From Acidobacteria bacterium Ga0077551 (lineage in GTDB: Bacteria; Pseudomonadota; Alphaproteobacteria; Caulobacterales; Hyphomonadaceae): 64,000 bases of DNA. Made by a program: the position numbers and the translations under genes. Where the stretch lies: positions 310,001-374,000 of the forward strand of contig LNFC01000022.1 of the NCBI GenBank assembly GCA_001464545.1, written 5' to 3'. The notes beneath the pieces were generated by a model that was not told the DNA's origin, did not search any database, and saw only the letters and a program-made list of their open reading frames with translations. Shown here in pieces: positions 37,813 to 47,767 of this stretch (its first letter is position 1; each line of letters begins with the position of its first letter).

Positions 37813-38630
37813 TGCGGCGGCCGCCCTACCTGCCATTCCTCAACGGACCGCTCAGCCTTGCGCCGGGCTTGAAGCCGATTGCGCCGGAGGCGTGGCTCTC
37901 GCCGGATACCGAGGCGCACGCGCTGGTGGACAAGCATGCCGTGATGCGGCGCCATCGCAGCGACGTGCATGGCGCGCGGGACGGGAGCGAGATGGCCGTG
38001 CTGGAACTGGCGTCTGCTGTTCATGCCGTGGCCGGGCCGGGCGAGGGGGACTGGGCGAGCGCGCTGGAAGGCGCAGCGAGTGCAGTGTCCGATGACCTCT
38101 GTATACTGATCAAGGACGACGAAGGCCTGTGGCGGCTGGAGGCGGCGAGCCTGTGCGCGCCGACCTTCTGGCGCCTGGGCGAGAAGCTCGGCGAGCCGCT
38201 TGGCGGTCTGCACGGGCCGGTGCCGGGGGCGAACCCGGGCATGGTCTCGCGCATCCACCGGATGTTCGACGCGGTCCAGCCGGGGCAGGTGCTTGAACGG
38301 TTCAACTGGACCGTCCAGCCGGGCACGGCGCGGTACACGCCGGAGCAGACGCCTTTCAAGAAGATCGCGGCGGACCTGCCCTCGGCCGGCGCGCTGGACG
38401 CGCTCTGGTTTCGTGTCGAGCGGCAGACGATTTCGAAGCTGCCGATGTCCGGCGCCATGGTGTTCACGATCCGCGTGGCGATTGATCCCCTGCGGGCGGC
38501 GCTGGCGGACGGCGCGCAGGTCGCGGCCTTTCGCGCGGCCTGGGACGGGATCGATCCGGTGCTGGCGGACTACAAGGGCTGGCCGCATTACGAGCGGCTG
38601 GTGCGCGCGGCGCTTGCGGAAGCGATCTGA
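37812..38630 (+). CDS. DUF3445 (heme-dependent oxidative N-demethylase) family protein
   Basis: LIKDDEGLWRLEAASLCAPTFWRLGEKLGEPLGGLHGPVPG, HRMFDAVQPGQVLERFNW. Confidence 0.8.
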   Translation: MRRPPYLPFLNGPLSLAPGLKPIAPEAWLSPDTEAHALVDKHAVMRRHRSDVHGARDGSEMAVLELASAVHAVAGPGEGDWASALEGAASAVSDDLCILIKDDEGLWRLEAASLCAPTFWRLGEKLGEPLGGLHGPVPGANPGMVSRIHRMFDAVQPGQVLERFNWTVQPGTARYTPEQTPFKKIAADLPSAGALDALWFRVERQTISKLPMSGAMVFTIRVAIDPLRAALADGAQVAAFRAAWDGIDPVLADYKGWPHYERLVRAALAEAI

Positions 38631-38711
38631 CGCCTTCGGCCTTTCCGGCGCGCCTGCGATATCCTACATCGCAAGCACACGGCCCATTTCAAACAGAAAG
38701 TGAGACACGCC

Positions 38712-39410
38712 ATGGACTTCCAGCAGATCCTTCTAGACCTCCAGAAACAGGCGAAACAGGCCGCCAAGGAACATGACCTCGAAGGCAAGCTGAAGAAGGG
38801 CAAGGACCTTGGCGAAGCGGCGCTGGAACGGCTGAAGACCGACCGGAACACGCAGATTGCGGCGGCCGGGGCGGGCGCGCTGATCACGGCGATGCTGCTA
38901 GGCACCAAGGGCGGGCGCAGGTTCATCGGCGGCACGGCGAAGACCGGCGCGGTCGCAGGCCTCGGCGCCCTCGCATATCACGCGTGGATGAAGTCGCAGG
39001 GGCAGAAGCCGGATGCGAGCGTGGAGCCCGCGCAGCTCGGCTATGTGACCGCGAAGAAGGCGGAACCGGAATTTGCCGAAGCGCTGGTGCGCACGATCGT
39101 GGCCGCGGCCTGGGCGGACGGCGTGCTCGACGAGGCGGAAAAAGTGGTGATCGACGGCGCGCTGAAGGAAGCCGGCGTTGGCGGCAAGGACCGCGCGATC
39201 CTCGAGAACGCAAGGCCGGAAGCCGAGACGCTGGACAAGATTGCGGCCGGCGCGCTGTCGCCGAACCATGCAGCGCAGCTCTACACGGCGGCCTGCGTGG
39301 TGACGGGTGATCCGACGGCGGAGGAAGCGGGCTTCCTCGACCGGCTGGCGGCGCGGCTTGGCATTGCCGAGGCGCATGCGGCGGCGATCCGGGCGGAAGC
39401 CAAAGGCTGA
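38712..39410 (+). CDS. DUF533/TerB-like protein
   Basis: Central Gly/Ala-rich TM region followed by AAAWADGVLDEAEKVVIDGAL TerB-like helices. Confidence 0.75.
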   Translation: MDFQQILLDLQKQAKQAAKEHDLEGKLKKGKDLGEAALERLKTDRNTQIAAAGAGALITAMLLGTKGGRRFIGGTAKTGAVAGLGALAYHAWMKSQGQKPDASVEPAQLGYVTAKKAEPEFAEALVRTIVAAAWADGVLDEAEKVVIDGALKEAGVGGKDRAILENARPEAETLDKIAAGALSPNHAAQLYTAACVVTGDPTAEEAGFLDRLAARLGIAEAHAAAIRAEAKG

Positions 39411-39847
39411 TGCAGTACTGGTTGCTGAAATCGGAGCCGGACACCTGGAGCTGGGATCAGCAGGTGGCAAAGGGCGAGTCGGGCGAGATGTGGTCCGGCG
39501 TGCGCAATTACACCGCGCGCAACCACATGCGGGCGATGAAGCTCGGCGACCGGGCGTTTTTCTACCACTCGAACGAGGGGTTGGCAGTGGTCGGTGTGGT
39601 GGAAGTCTGCGCGCTGTCGGCGCCTGATCCGACGACGGACGATGTGCGCTGGGACTGCGTGACGGTGAAGGCGCTCGCGCCGATGCCGAGGCCCGTGACG
39701 CTGAAAGAGGTCAAGGCCAATCCGAAACTCGCGGAAATGAGCCTCGTCGCTTCGTTCCGACTGTCGGTGCAGCCCGTGCTGCTGGCTGAGTGGAAAGAGG
39801 TCTGCCGGATGGGTGGGATGGACTGGAAGACACTGAAGGCGGTGTAG
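39410..39847 (+). CDS. EVE domain-containing protein
   Basis: YWLLKSEPDTWSWDQQ, WSGVRNYTARNHMRAMKLGDRAFFYHSN. Confidence 0.93.
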   Translation: MQYWLLKSEPDTWSWDQQVAKGESGEMWSGVRNYTARNHMRAMKLGDRAFFYHSNEGLAVVGVVEVCALSAPDPTTDDVRWDCVTVKALAPMPRPVTLKEVKANPKLAEMSLVASFRLSVQPVLLAEWKEVCRMGGMDWKTLKAV

Positions 39848-39930
39848 GGCGCATTAGTCTGAAGGCCGCAATGCATCCTTCTAAGGTTGCCGCGGTGCAT
39901 TACGGCCTTCGGCCTAATGCACCTACGGGC

Positions 39931-40461
39931 TCACCCCCGGTGCCCATCCTCGAATCCGGCGAGCGTCCATTCGGCGAAGGTGGCGAGGTTGCCGCCGGTG
40001 AAGAGGAAGCCGGCGACGCCGGCGGCGCGGGCGGCTTCGAGGTCGGCGTCCTTGTCGCCGATCAGGAAGCTCAGCTCGCGCTTCACGGGAAAGTCTGCCA
40101 TCGCCCGCAGCAGCATGCCGGGCTTCGGCTTGCGGTCGAAACTGTCACGCCGGTAGCGGGGGTTTTCGCCTTCTTCGTGATAGGGGCAGTAGTAGATCCG
40201 GTCGATCTTTGCGCTGGCTTCGGCAAGGCGCGTCTCCATCCAGGCGTGGAGCGCGTGCATGTCGTCTTCGGTGTAGTAGTTGCGGGCGATTCCGGACTGG
40301 TTGGTGACAACGAAGACGTACCAACCGCGCGCATTGAAGGCGGCAATCGTCTCGGCCGCGCCTTCGATGAATTCGAAATCCTCGATGCGGCTGACATAAC
40401 CCTTGTCGGCATTGATGACGCCGTCGCGGTCAAGGAACAGGGCGGGCTTGTGGACGATCAT
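39931..40461 (-). CDS. gmhB: D-glycero-D-manno-heptose 1,7-bisphosphate phosphatase family (HAD) protein
   Basis: LFLDRDGVINADKGYV, VVTNQSGIAR, CPYHEEGENPRYRRDSFDRKPKPGMLL. Confidence 0.88.
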   Translation of the reverse strand: MIVHKPALFLDRDGVINADKGYVSRIEDFEFIEGAAETIAAFNARGWYVFVVTNQSGIARNYYTEDDMHALHAWMETRLAEASAKIDRIYYCPYHEEGENPRYRRDSFDRKPKPGMLLRAMADFPVKRELSFLIGDKDADLEAARAAGVAGFLFTGGNLATFAEWTLAGFEDGHRG

Positions 40462-40578
40462 GCGCCCCTCTTGGCGTAACCTGGCGGCGCCCGCAATCCT
40501 CGCCGGTAAGGGGAAGGCGGTGGACCCCGGCCCGGGCGCCGCGCAAACCTCCAGGGGTTGAACCGGGCGGGGGGCGCA

Positions 40579-40884
40579 ATGGACGCGTATGTGGCGCTGC
40601 TTCTGAGCGCGTTGGGCGGCACGGTGTTCGGGCCGATCCTTGTGCGCGTCGCCCGTGGAGACGCCACGGCCGGAGTTGTGGCAGGGCTGCTCGGCGGAGT
40701 GGCGGCGCACTATGGGGCGGCGGCGCTGGGCGTTGGCGAGGTGCTGGGGCCCGTGCTCGGGCCCATGCTGGGTGAGACCTATGGTCGGCCGGACCTGATG
40801 CGGCATGCGCAGGATTTTCTTGAGGGCGCGATCGGCGGCGGCGCAGCGGCCTGGCTCACCGGGTTGGTGATCCGGAAGGCGTAG
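40579..40884 (+). CDS. Hypothetical small membrane protein
   Basis: MDAYVALLLSALGGTVFGPILVRVARGD..., about 100 aa, Gly-rich hydrophobic. Confidence 0.55.
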   Translation: MDAYVALLLSALGGTVFGPILVRVARGDATAGVVAGLLGGVAAHYGAAALGVGEVLGPVLGPMLGETYGRPDLMRHAQDFLEGAIGGGAAAWLTGLVIRKA

Positions 40885-40889
40885 GCGGA

Positions 40890-42152
40890 TTACTCCGCCG
40901 GATTGGCTACCGCCGCCACGGCGTCGCGGTTGGCGCGCACGCCGATCAGGAACGGGATCATGGACAGGGCGGCGATGATCGCGGCGAGCACGAAGGCGGC
41001 GCCGGCAAAATGCACCGGCGCGCCGGGGGCGGTGTAGGCGGAAAAAGTCTGCGTCATCAGGATGGGGCTGAAGATCAGCGTGAAGGCCATGATCGAGGAT
41101 TGCGCGCCCTGCAGCTCGCCCTGCGCGTTCATCGGCGTGAGATTGGCCGTGATCGTGTTGATCGCCGGCATGACGACGCCGCCGACGGCGGAGACGGCGA
41201 TCATGGCGAAGGCCATCCAGGGATGGATCGCAAAGGCAAAGCCGGTCATCGCGATGACGTGGACGCCTAGGCCGAGCATCGCGGCGCGCATGGCGCCGAG
41301 GCGTTTGATCAGCCATCCCGACAGCACCGCCTGCGACAGGGCCGAGCCGAGGCCGACCGCGCCGAGGGAGAGGCCGATTTCCCATTCCGACCAGCCATAG
41401 CGCGATGCGCCGTGATAGTTCCAGGTCGTCGGGTAGACCGAATGGGCAATCTGGAAGACGCCGATGGTGATGATGAACCAGGCGACGCGCGGCAGTTTCG
41501 AAAAGTGTTTCACAGCGCCGAACGGGTTGGCGCGGGCGAGGCTGAACTCGCGGCGGTTCTCGCGGGCGAGGCTCTCGGGCAGCACGAAGTAGCCATAGAG
41601 GAAGTTGAGGCCTGCAATGCCGGCGGCGACGAAGAAGGGCAGGCGCGTGTGGATCTCGCCGAGCAGGCCGCCGAAGACCGGGCCGAGGATGAAGCCGAAG
41701 CCGAAGGCGGCGCCGAGGATGCCGAAGGCGCGGCCACGCTCTTCCGGCGTCGTGACGTCGGCGACGTAAGCGTTGGCCACCGAGACGGTGCCGGAGAAGA
41801 AGCCGGCGAGCGCACGGCCAAGGAACAGGATGCCGAGCGTCGGGGCGAGGCCGAGGATCACCATATCGACGGCGAGCATCGCGATCGAGATCAGCAGGAT
41901 GGGGCGGCGGCCATACTTGTCGGACAGGCCGCCGAGCAGCGGCATGGCGAGGAAATTGGCGACCGCGAAGACGACCGCCAGCCAGCCGTTCGACTTGATC
42001 GCGATCTCGATGGGCTGGTTCGTCAGTTCCGCCAGCAAGGCCGGCATGATCGGCATGATCAGGCCGAAGGACAGCATGTTGAGGGCCACCGCGACCACCA
42101 CGAACAGGAAGGCATTCTTTCCGGGCGTGCGGGCAGGGGCGGGCATCGTCAT
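40890..42152 (-). CDS. MFS transporter (TetA/TCR-like)
   Basis: [66 protein letters not shown]. Confidence 0.92.
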   Translation of the reverse strand: MTMPAPARTPGKNAFLFVVVAVALNMLSFGLIMPIMPALLAELTNQPIEIAIKSNGWLAVVFAVANFLAMPLLGGLSDKYGRRPILLISIAMLAVDMVILGLAPTLGILFLGRALAGFFSGTVSVANAYVADVTTPEERGRAFGILGAAFGFGFILGPVFGGLLGEIHTRLPFFVAAGIAGLNFLYGYFVLPESLARENRREFSLARANPFGAVKHFSKLPRVAWFIITIGVFQIAHSVYPTTWNYHGASRYGWSEWEIGLSLGAVGLGSALSQAVLSGWLIKRLGAMRAAMLGLGVHVIAMTGFAFAIHPWMAFAMIAVSAVGGVVMPAINTITANLTPMNAQGELQGAQSSIMAFTLIFSPILMTQTFSAYTAPGAPVHFAGAAFVLAAIIAALSMIPFLIGVRANRDAVAAVANPAE

Positions 42153-42313
42153 TCGTTACCATTGGTTGTGGCGGAAGGCGGCGTCAATCGCGGCGATCTG
42201 TTTCTAGAAGTCTAAATATTTGCAGTAAAGTGCAATTAAATAAGCGGGCGGGCGCGAGCGGCCGCGTTCAAGGCGCTTGCTTTCCATTGCGTCAGGAGGC
42301 CGACAGTCCTGTA

Positions 42314-42925
42314 ATGGCCGGTGACCTGCCCCTGACACGCAACGCGGTATCGCTCGGGACGACGGCGGCGATCCGTGAGGCGGTGCGCGCCGCGACGCAG
42401 ATGGGCGAGTCGCGGCTGGCGCGCCTGGAGGATGCGGGCGGCCTGTTTGCGCTCCTGTCCGATCCGCTTGTGCATGCGCCGATCTACACCCTGCCGCGGC
42501 CACTCACGGAGGCGAGCGTGGCGGCGTTCATTGCGATGCACCTTGAGGAGCGTGCGGCGGGCGAGGGGCTGCTGTTCGTGCGCGAAGGCGAGGATGGGCA
42601 GGTGCTGGGCTATTCCGATGTGCAGGTCTGGCCGGACTGGGGCGCGGGCGAACTCGGCGGGGCGCTGCATCCCTCGCTGCACGGCAAGGGCGCGGGCGGG
42701 CGCGGGGCGGCGGCGAGCTTTGCCTGGATGTTCGAGGTGCTGGGTCTGGATCTGCTGTGCGAGACGGCGGCGCTGGACAATGTTCCGACACAGCGGATGC
42801 TCGACGGGCTGGGGTTCCGGCGGATGGGGGAAACGCTCAGCACACGGCCGGACGGGACGACGCGGGCAAGCCTCGTCTGGGAGATGACGCGGGCCGAATG
42901 GGCTGCGCAGCATGGCTTTGGCTGA
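42314..42925 (+). CDS. GNAT-family N-acetyltransferase
   Basis: GALHPSLHGKGAGGRGAAASFAWMFEVLGLDLLCETAALDNVPTQRMLDGLGFRRMGE. Confidence 0.85.
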   Translation: MAGDLPLTRNAVSLGTTAAIREAVRAATQMGESRLARLEDAGGLFALLSDPLVHAPIYTLPRPLTEASVAAFIAMHLEERAAGEGLLFVREGEDGQVLGYSDVQVWPDWGAGELGGALHPSLHGKGAGGRGAAASFAWMFEVLGLDLLCETAALDNVPTQRMLDGLGFRRMGETLSTRPDGTTRASLVWEMTRAEWAAQHGFG

Positions 42926-42960
42926 TTGATCCGGCGCGCGCTCCGGGCTAGGGCGCGGTC

Positions 42961-43221
42961 ATGACACTCTCGATTTTCCTCATTGAAGCAGCCGGCTGGA
43001 TCGGCGCAAGCCTGATCCTCGGCGCCTATATCCTGCTCTCGGCGGGCAAGATGCAGGGCAATTCCCCCGCCTATCAGTGGATGAACGTCATCGGCGCGGC
43101 CGGGTTCATCCTCAACAGCGGCTATCACGGGGCGATCCCTTCCGTGGCCATCAACGTGCTGTGGATCGCCATCGGAGGATTTGCTTTGTGGCGGATTTAT
43201 AAAGGCGCCAAACCGGTATAG
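42961..43221 (+). CDS. CBU_0592-like small membrane protein
   Basis: 86 aa, three hydrophobic helices, GWIGASLILGAYILLSAGKMQGNSPAYQWMNVIGAAGFILNS. Confidence 0.7.
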   Translation: MTLSIFLIEAAGWIGASLILGAYILLSAGKMQGNSPAYQWMNVIGAAGFILNSGYHGAIPSVAINVLWIAIGGFALWRIYKGAKPV

Positions 43222-43262
43222 AAAGTCCGGGGCGGGCTCAGGCCGACAGAGGGAGCGCCGGG

Positions 43263-43856
43263 ATGCTGCAACGGTTTGATGCGTTAGGGTCGCTGGTGCA
43301 GGCGCTGGCCAGCCGCGCCGCCGGTCTGGAGCGGCCTTACGTGATCGCCGTAGACGGACGAAGCGCGGCGGGCAAGACGGTGCTGGCCGCAGCGCTGGCC
43401 GATCGGCTGGACGCGACGGTGATCGCCGGGGATGATTTCTATGCCGGCGGCACGCAGGTGCGTTCGGAGCGGCCGGCGGCGCTGGTGTCTGCCTGCATCG
43501 ACTGGCGGGAACAGCGCATCGTTCTGGAGGCTTTGAGATCTGGTCAGGACGCGTCCTGGCATGCGTTCGACTGGGATGCTTTCAATGGCAGTACGTGCGA
43601 AGCGCTGACCACTAAGTCGCCCAGCCCCTTCGTGATCCTGGAAGGCGTCTACGCGGCGCGGCCCGAACTGGCCGACCTGATCGACCTCGCAGTGCTCGTT
43701 CGCGTGGATGAGGGGGTGCGTGAGGCACGGCTCAATGCGCGCGAGGGCGGGATCGGCCCGTGGGAGCGCCAGTGGCATGCGGCGGAAGACTATTATTTCG
43801 AGTTTGTCCGGCCGCTGAAGAGTTTTGACATCATGACGAGCGATCTGGCGCTCTAG
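43263..43856 (+). CDS. P-loop uridine kinase-like protein
   Basis: IAVDGRSAAGKTVLAAALADRLDATVIAGDDFY. Confidence 0.8.
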   Translation: MLQRFDALGSLVQALASRAAGLERPYVIAVDGRSAAGKTVLAAALADRLDATVIAGDDFYAGGTQVRSERPAALVSACIDWREQRIVLEALRSGQDASWHAFDWDAFNGSTCEALTTKSPSPFVILEGVYAARPELADLIDLAVLVRVDEGVREARLNAREGGIGPWERQWHAAEDYYFEFVRPLKSFDIMTSDLAL

Positions 43857-44623
43857 AACTTGCCGTGGCGGCCTTTGCCTTCGGCGAAGCGGGTGGCGCC
43901 GTCGCGGGCGCTGCCGGCCCTGAGCACGTCGAGACCTCCGGCGAACTCGGCGGTCAGGGCGGCGTCTTCGTGAAGGCCCCACTGGGCGAGGGCGGAGAGC
44001 CGGTCCATCCGCATGCAAAGCTGCGGGAAGGCGGCGAGATCTTCGGCCAATTGCAGCGCGCGCTGCAGGGCGGATTCGTCCGGCGTCAGATAATTAGCGA
44101 GGCCGATGGCGTGGGCTTCCTCGGGCGCGACTTCGCGGCCCGTGAGGATCAGGTCCATCGCGCGCGAGGCACCGATGAGGCGGGGCAGGCGGACGGTGCC
44201 GCCATCGATCAGCGGCACACCGAAGCGGCGGCAGAACACGCCAAAGCGGGCGGAGGGCGAGGCGACGCGCAGGTCGCACCAGAGGGCGAGTTCCAGTCCT
44301 CCGGCTACGGCATATCCGTCCACGGCGGCGATAACGGGCTTTGAAAGTTGCAGGCGGGTCGGGCCCATCGGGCCGAGGTCGCCGCCGATATGGGCCGGGT
44401 TGCCTTTGCCGGTGGCGACGGCTTTCAGGTCTGCGCCCGCGCAGAAATTTCCGCCGGCGCCGGTGAGGATGGCGACGGAGAGCGTTTCATCAGCGTCGAA
44501 GGCCTTGAAGGCGTCGTAGAGGGCGACGGCGGTGTCGTGATCGACCGCGTTGCGCGCGTGCGGGCGATTGATCGTGATGATGTGGATGGGACTGTGGGTG
44601 GCAGTGAGGATGAGATCAGTCAT
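43853..44623 (-). CDS. Enoyl-CoA hydratase/isomerase family protein
   Basis: INRPHARNAVDHDTAVALYDAF, GAGGNFCAGADLKA, AAVDGYAVAGGLELALWCDLRVA. Confidence 0.93.
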   Translation of the reverse strand: MTDLILTATHSPIHIITINRPHARNAVDHDTAVALYDAFKAFDADETLSVAILTGAGGNFCAGADLKAVATGKGNPAHIGGDLGPMGPTRLQLSKPVIAAVDGYAVAGGLELALWCDLRVASPSARFGVFCRRFGVPLIDGGTVRLPRLIGASRAMDLILTGREVAPEEAHAIGLANYLTPDESALQRALQLAEDLAAFPQLCMRMDRLSALAQWGLHEDAALTAEFAGGLDVLRAGSARDGATRFAEGKGRHGKF

Positions 44624-44644
44624 GTTGGTTTTCCGGTTCAAGAG

Positions 44645-44775
44645 CCCCCTCCGCCACGCGCTTTGCGAGCGCCACCTTCCCCGCTGGGCAGGAGAAGATG
44701 AAGGCGGTTTCGGATGCAACCTACTCCTCCCCTGCGGAGCGGGGGAGTTGGCCCGGAGGGCCGGAGGGGGAAAGG
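44645..44775. repeat. Two adjacent intergenic repeat elements (CCCTCCGCC...CACCTTCCCC and CTCCTCCCCTGCGGAGCGGGGGAGTTGGCCCGGAGGGCCGGAGGGGG)
   Basis: GC-rich inverted-repeat composition typical of dispersed alphaproteobacterial intergenic repeats; lies exactly between two CDS ends. Confidence 0.7.
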
Positions 44776-44776
44776 C

Positions 44777-45958
44777 CTAACGGCTCAATTCCTTCATGGC
44801 CTCGTCCAGCCCGCCCAGCGTCAGTTCGAACATCCGGTGCTCGCCGATCAGCTCACGGATGAGTTTGATCGAGCCGGTATATTCCCAGGCGCCTTCTTTC
44901 GTGGGGTTCAGCCAGACGAAGTGGGGATAGCGCTGCACGAAGCGCTGGATCCAGAGGCCGCCGGCTTCCTCGTTCCAGTGCTCGACCGAGCCGCCGGCAT
45001 AGGTGATCTCGTAGGGGCTCATCGTGGCGTCGCCGACGACGATGACCTTGTACTCCGACGGGTACTTGTTCAGCACGTCCCAGGTCGGGATGCGGTTGTT
45101 CATCCGGCGGCGGTTGTCCTTCCACAGGCCTTCATAGGGGCAGTTGTGGAAGTAGTAGAAATCGAGGTTCTTGATCTCGGATTTGGCGGCGGAGAACAGC
45201 TCCTCCATGATCCGCACGTACGGATCCATCGAGCCGCCGACATCCAGCAGCAGGAGGACGGAGACCGTGTTGCGCTTTTCGGCGCGCATCTCGATGTCGA
45301 GATAGCCCTTGCGGGCTGTGTTGCGGATCGTCTGGTCGAGGTCGAGTTCGTCCTGTGCGCCCTTGCGGGCCCATTTGCGCAGGCGCTTCATCGCGATCTT
45401 GATGTTCCGTGTTCCGAGTTCGACCTTGTCGTCGTAATTCTTGAACTCGCGCTTGTCCCAGACCTTCACGGCGCGGCGGTGGCGGGATTTCTCCTGGCCG
45501 ATGCGCACGCCTTCGGGATTGTAGCCATTGGCGCCGAAGGGCGAGGTGCCGCCGGTACCGATCATCTTGTTGCCGCCCTCGTGGCGCTTCTTCTGCTCCT
45601 CGAGGCGCTGTTTCAGCGTCTCCATCAGCTTCTCGAAGCCGCCCATGGCCTCGATCTCGGCCATCTCTTCGGGGGTGAGGAATTTCTCGCTCATCTTCTT
45701 GAGCCATTCCTCGGGCAGGTCGGTCACGTTGACCGCGTCGGCCAGCGTGTCGAGGCCCTTGAAGACATGGGAGAAGACGCGGTCAAACTTGTCAATGTTG
45801 CGCTCGTCCTTCACCAGGGCGGCGCGGGCGAGGTAATAGAATTCCTCGACCTCCATGGCGATGACCTGCTTGTCCATCGCCTCCATGAGGGTCAGGTATT
45901 CCTTCAGCGTGACCGGGACCTTGGCGGTGCGGAGTTCATTGAAGAAATTCAGGAACAT
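44777..45958 (-). CDS. CoxE-like vWA domain protein
   Basis: LLLLDVGGSMDPYVRIMEELFSAAKSEIKNLDFYYFHNCPYEGLW (MIDAS DVGGS). Confidence 0.88.
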   Translation of the reverse strand: MFLNFFNELRTAKVPVTLKEYLTLMEAMDKQVIAMEVEEFYYLARAALVKDERNIDKFDRVFSHVFKGLDTLADAVNVTDLPEEWLKKMSEKFLTPEEMAEIEAMGGFEKLMETLKQRLEEQKKRHEGGNKMIGTGGTSPFGANGYNPEGVRIGQEKSRHRRAVKVWDKREFKNYDDKVELGTRNIKIAMKRLRKWARKGAQDELDLDQTIRNTARKGYLDIEMRAEKRNTVSVLLLLDVGGSMDPYVRIMEELFSAAKSEIKNLDFYYFHNCPYEGLWKDNRRRMNNRIPTWDVLNKYPSEYKVIVVGDATMSPYEITYAGGSVEHWNEEAGGLWIQRFVQRYPHFVWLNPTKEGAWEYTGSIKLIRELIGEHRMFELTLGGLDEAMKELSR

Positions 45959-46079
45959 GGGGCGTATCCGTTCGGTTTCGGAATTCAAGATAACCCGCCT
46001 CTGGGCGCCTGTCCAAGCTGACGCAGCGAAAACTTGGTGGTTATCCTGTGTTCACGGCGAGCCGTTTAAGGATGGCCGC

Positions 46080-46835
46080 ATGATACGGGCGGCTGCATTC
46101 GCGATTTTGATGGCCTTCGGGCCGCTGGCGGGCGCTTCGGCGCAGGGCGCAGCCTGCCCGGCGAAGAACGAGGCGGCCTGCATGCTGGAGGCGGCCTGGA
46201 CGGCGGCCGAGGCGTTGCCGGAGAAGAAACAGGCGCGGCTGGAGCCGCTGTTTGCCCCGCTGGCGCTGAAGCTGACGGATCCGAAGGCCCGCGCCGTCTG
46301 GGACGCCCGGCTGGGCGAGACCGGCATCGACGTGGCGGGCGCCGATTATTTGCGGCAGACGGCGGAGACCGCGATCCGCGAATATGGCTGGGAGACGTTC
46401 CTGCAGCGGGCGCGGGACGGCCTCGCGCCTTTGCACATGGGCCGGCCGGAGATCATGGGCGCGGCGATTGATCTGGCGCCGGATACAAAGCAGCGCGCCC
46501 GCCTTATCGAGATGATGTTCTCCCTCGCCGGCACGCCCGACAGCCGTAAGATCAGCGGCATCAGCGTCAACGCCTTCGAGCGCGCCGATTTCGGCCATGT
46601 CCTGGCTGAGCGGATGATGCGTGATTGCCGGCTGGCGGAGTTTGACCGGGCGTTGGCTTTGACGGCCGCGCCGCAGTCCTTGCGCTATGCGCTATGGCGC
46701 GCGCGGATTACGGGCGGGGCAGGCGCGCTCGCGCCGGACATCCGCGCGGGAGACGGCACCGACGACACGAGCCACGTGCGCCAGGCCTTGGAAGGCTATG
46801 GCGCGGTGATGGCGCTTGGGTATTGTCCGAAATAG
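46080..46835 (+). CDS. Hypothetical secreted protein
   Basis: Signal peptide MIRAAAFAILMAFGPLAGASAQ; alpha-helical repeat-like remainder. Confidence 0.7.
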   Translation: MIRAAAFAILMAFGPLAGASAQGAACPAKNEAACMLEAAWTAAEALPEKKQARLEPLFAPLALKLTDPKARAVWDARLGETGIDVAGADYLRQTAETAIREYGWETFLQRARDGLAPLHMGRPEIMGAAIDLAPDTKQRARLIEMMFSLAGTPDSRKISGISVNAFERADFGHVLAERMMRDCRLAEFDRALALTAAPQSLRYALWRARITGGAGALAPDIRAGDGTDDTSHVRQALEGYGAVMALGYCPK

Positions 46836-46885
46836 ACTGTGTCCGGACGGTCTGGAGCCCGGCTTTCGCCGGGGTTTCCGATCGG

Positions 46886-47767
46886 TCAGCCCGCAGGTCC
46901 CCGGCGTCCGCCGCCCGAGCTGCCGCCGTCGGTGCGCCGTGACAGGAACGCGAGGCGTTCGAAGAGAGCGACGTCCTGTTCGTTCTTGAGCAGCGCGCCG
47001 TGCAACGGCGGTGTGAGACGGTCGGGATCTTTCTCGCGCAGGGTTTCGAGGTCGATGTCCTCGTTCATCAGCAGTTTCAGCCAGTCGAGCAGTTCGCTGG
47101 TGGACGGCTTCTTCTTCACGCCCGGCAATTCGCGCATGGCGTAGAAGGTGGCGAGCGCGTCGCCGACGAGCTTCTTCTTGATGCCGGCGAAGTGGACATC
47201 GATGATGGCGCGCATCGTCGGCTCGTCCGGGAACTTGATGAAGTGGAAGAAGCAGCGGCGCAGGAAGGCGTCCGGCAGCTCTTTCTCGTTGTTCGAGGTG
47301 ATGATCACGATCGGGCGGACTTTCGCCTTCACGGTCTCGTTGGTCTCGTAGACAAAGAACTCCATCCGGTCGAGTTCCTGCAGGAGGTCGTTCGGGAATT
47401 CGATGTCTGCCTTGTCGATCTCGTCGATCAGCAGAACGGGGCGTTTCTTGGCGGTGAACGCCTCCCAGAGCTTGCCCTTCTTGATGTAGTTCTTGACGTC
47501 CTTGGCGCGCTCTTCGCCCATCTGGCCGTCGCGCAGGCGGCTGACCGCGTCATACTCGTAGAGGCCCTGGTTCGCCTTGGTGGTCGACTTGATGTGCCAC
47601 TCGATCAGGTCGAGGCCGAGGGACTTGGCGACTTCCTGCGCCAGCACGGTCTTGCCGGTGCCCGGTTCGCCCTTGATCAGCAGCGGGCGCTCCAGCGCGA
47701 TGGCTGCGTTGACGGCGACGCGCAGGTCGTCGGTTGCCACATAGTTGGTCGTACCTTCGAAGCGCAT
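46886..47767 (-). CDS. MoxR-family AAA+ ATPase (CoxD-like)
   Basis: RPLLIKGEPGTGKTVLAQEVAKSLG, RPVLLIDEIDKADIEFPNDLLQELD, ITSNNEKELPDAFLRRC. Confidence 0.93.
   Translation of the reverse strand: MRFEGTTNYVATDDLRVAVNAAIALERPLLIKGEPGTGKTVLAQEVAKSLGLDLIEWHIKSTTKANQGLYEYDAVSRLRDGQMGEERAKDVKNYIKKGKLWEAFTAKKRPVLLIDEIDKADIEFPNDLLQELDRMEFFVYETNETVKAKVRPIVIITSNNEKELPDAFLRRCFFHFIKFPDEPTMRAIIDVHFAGIKKKLVGDALATFYAMRELPGVKKKPSTSELLDWLKLLMNEDIDLETLREKDPDRLTPPLHGALLKNEQDVALFERLAFLSRRTDGGSSGGGRRGPAG

Noticed and set aside
39931-42162. 743-aa minus-strand ORF
   Set aside because: Fusion of a shadow frame of the MFS gene with the real gmhB-like CDS; true start taken at 40461.
44714-46021. 435-aa plus-strand ORF opposite the CoxE-like gene
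   Set aside because: Shadow ORF; starts within repeat sequence and lacks motifs.
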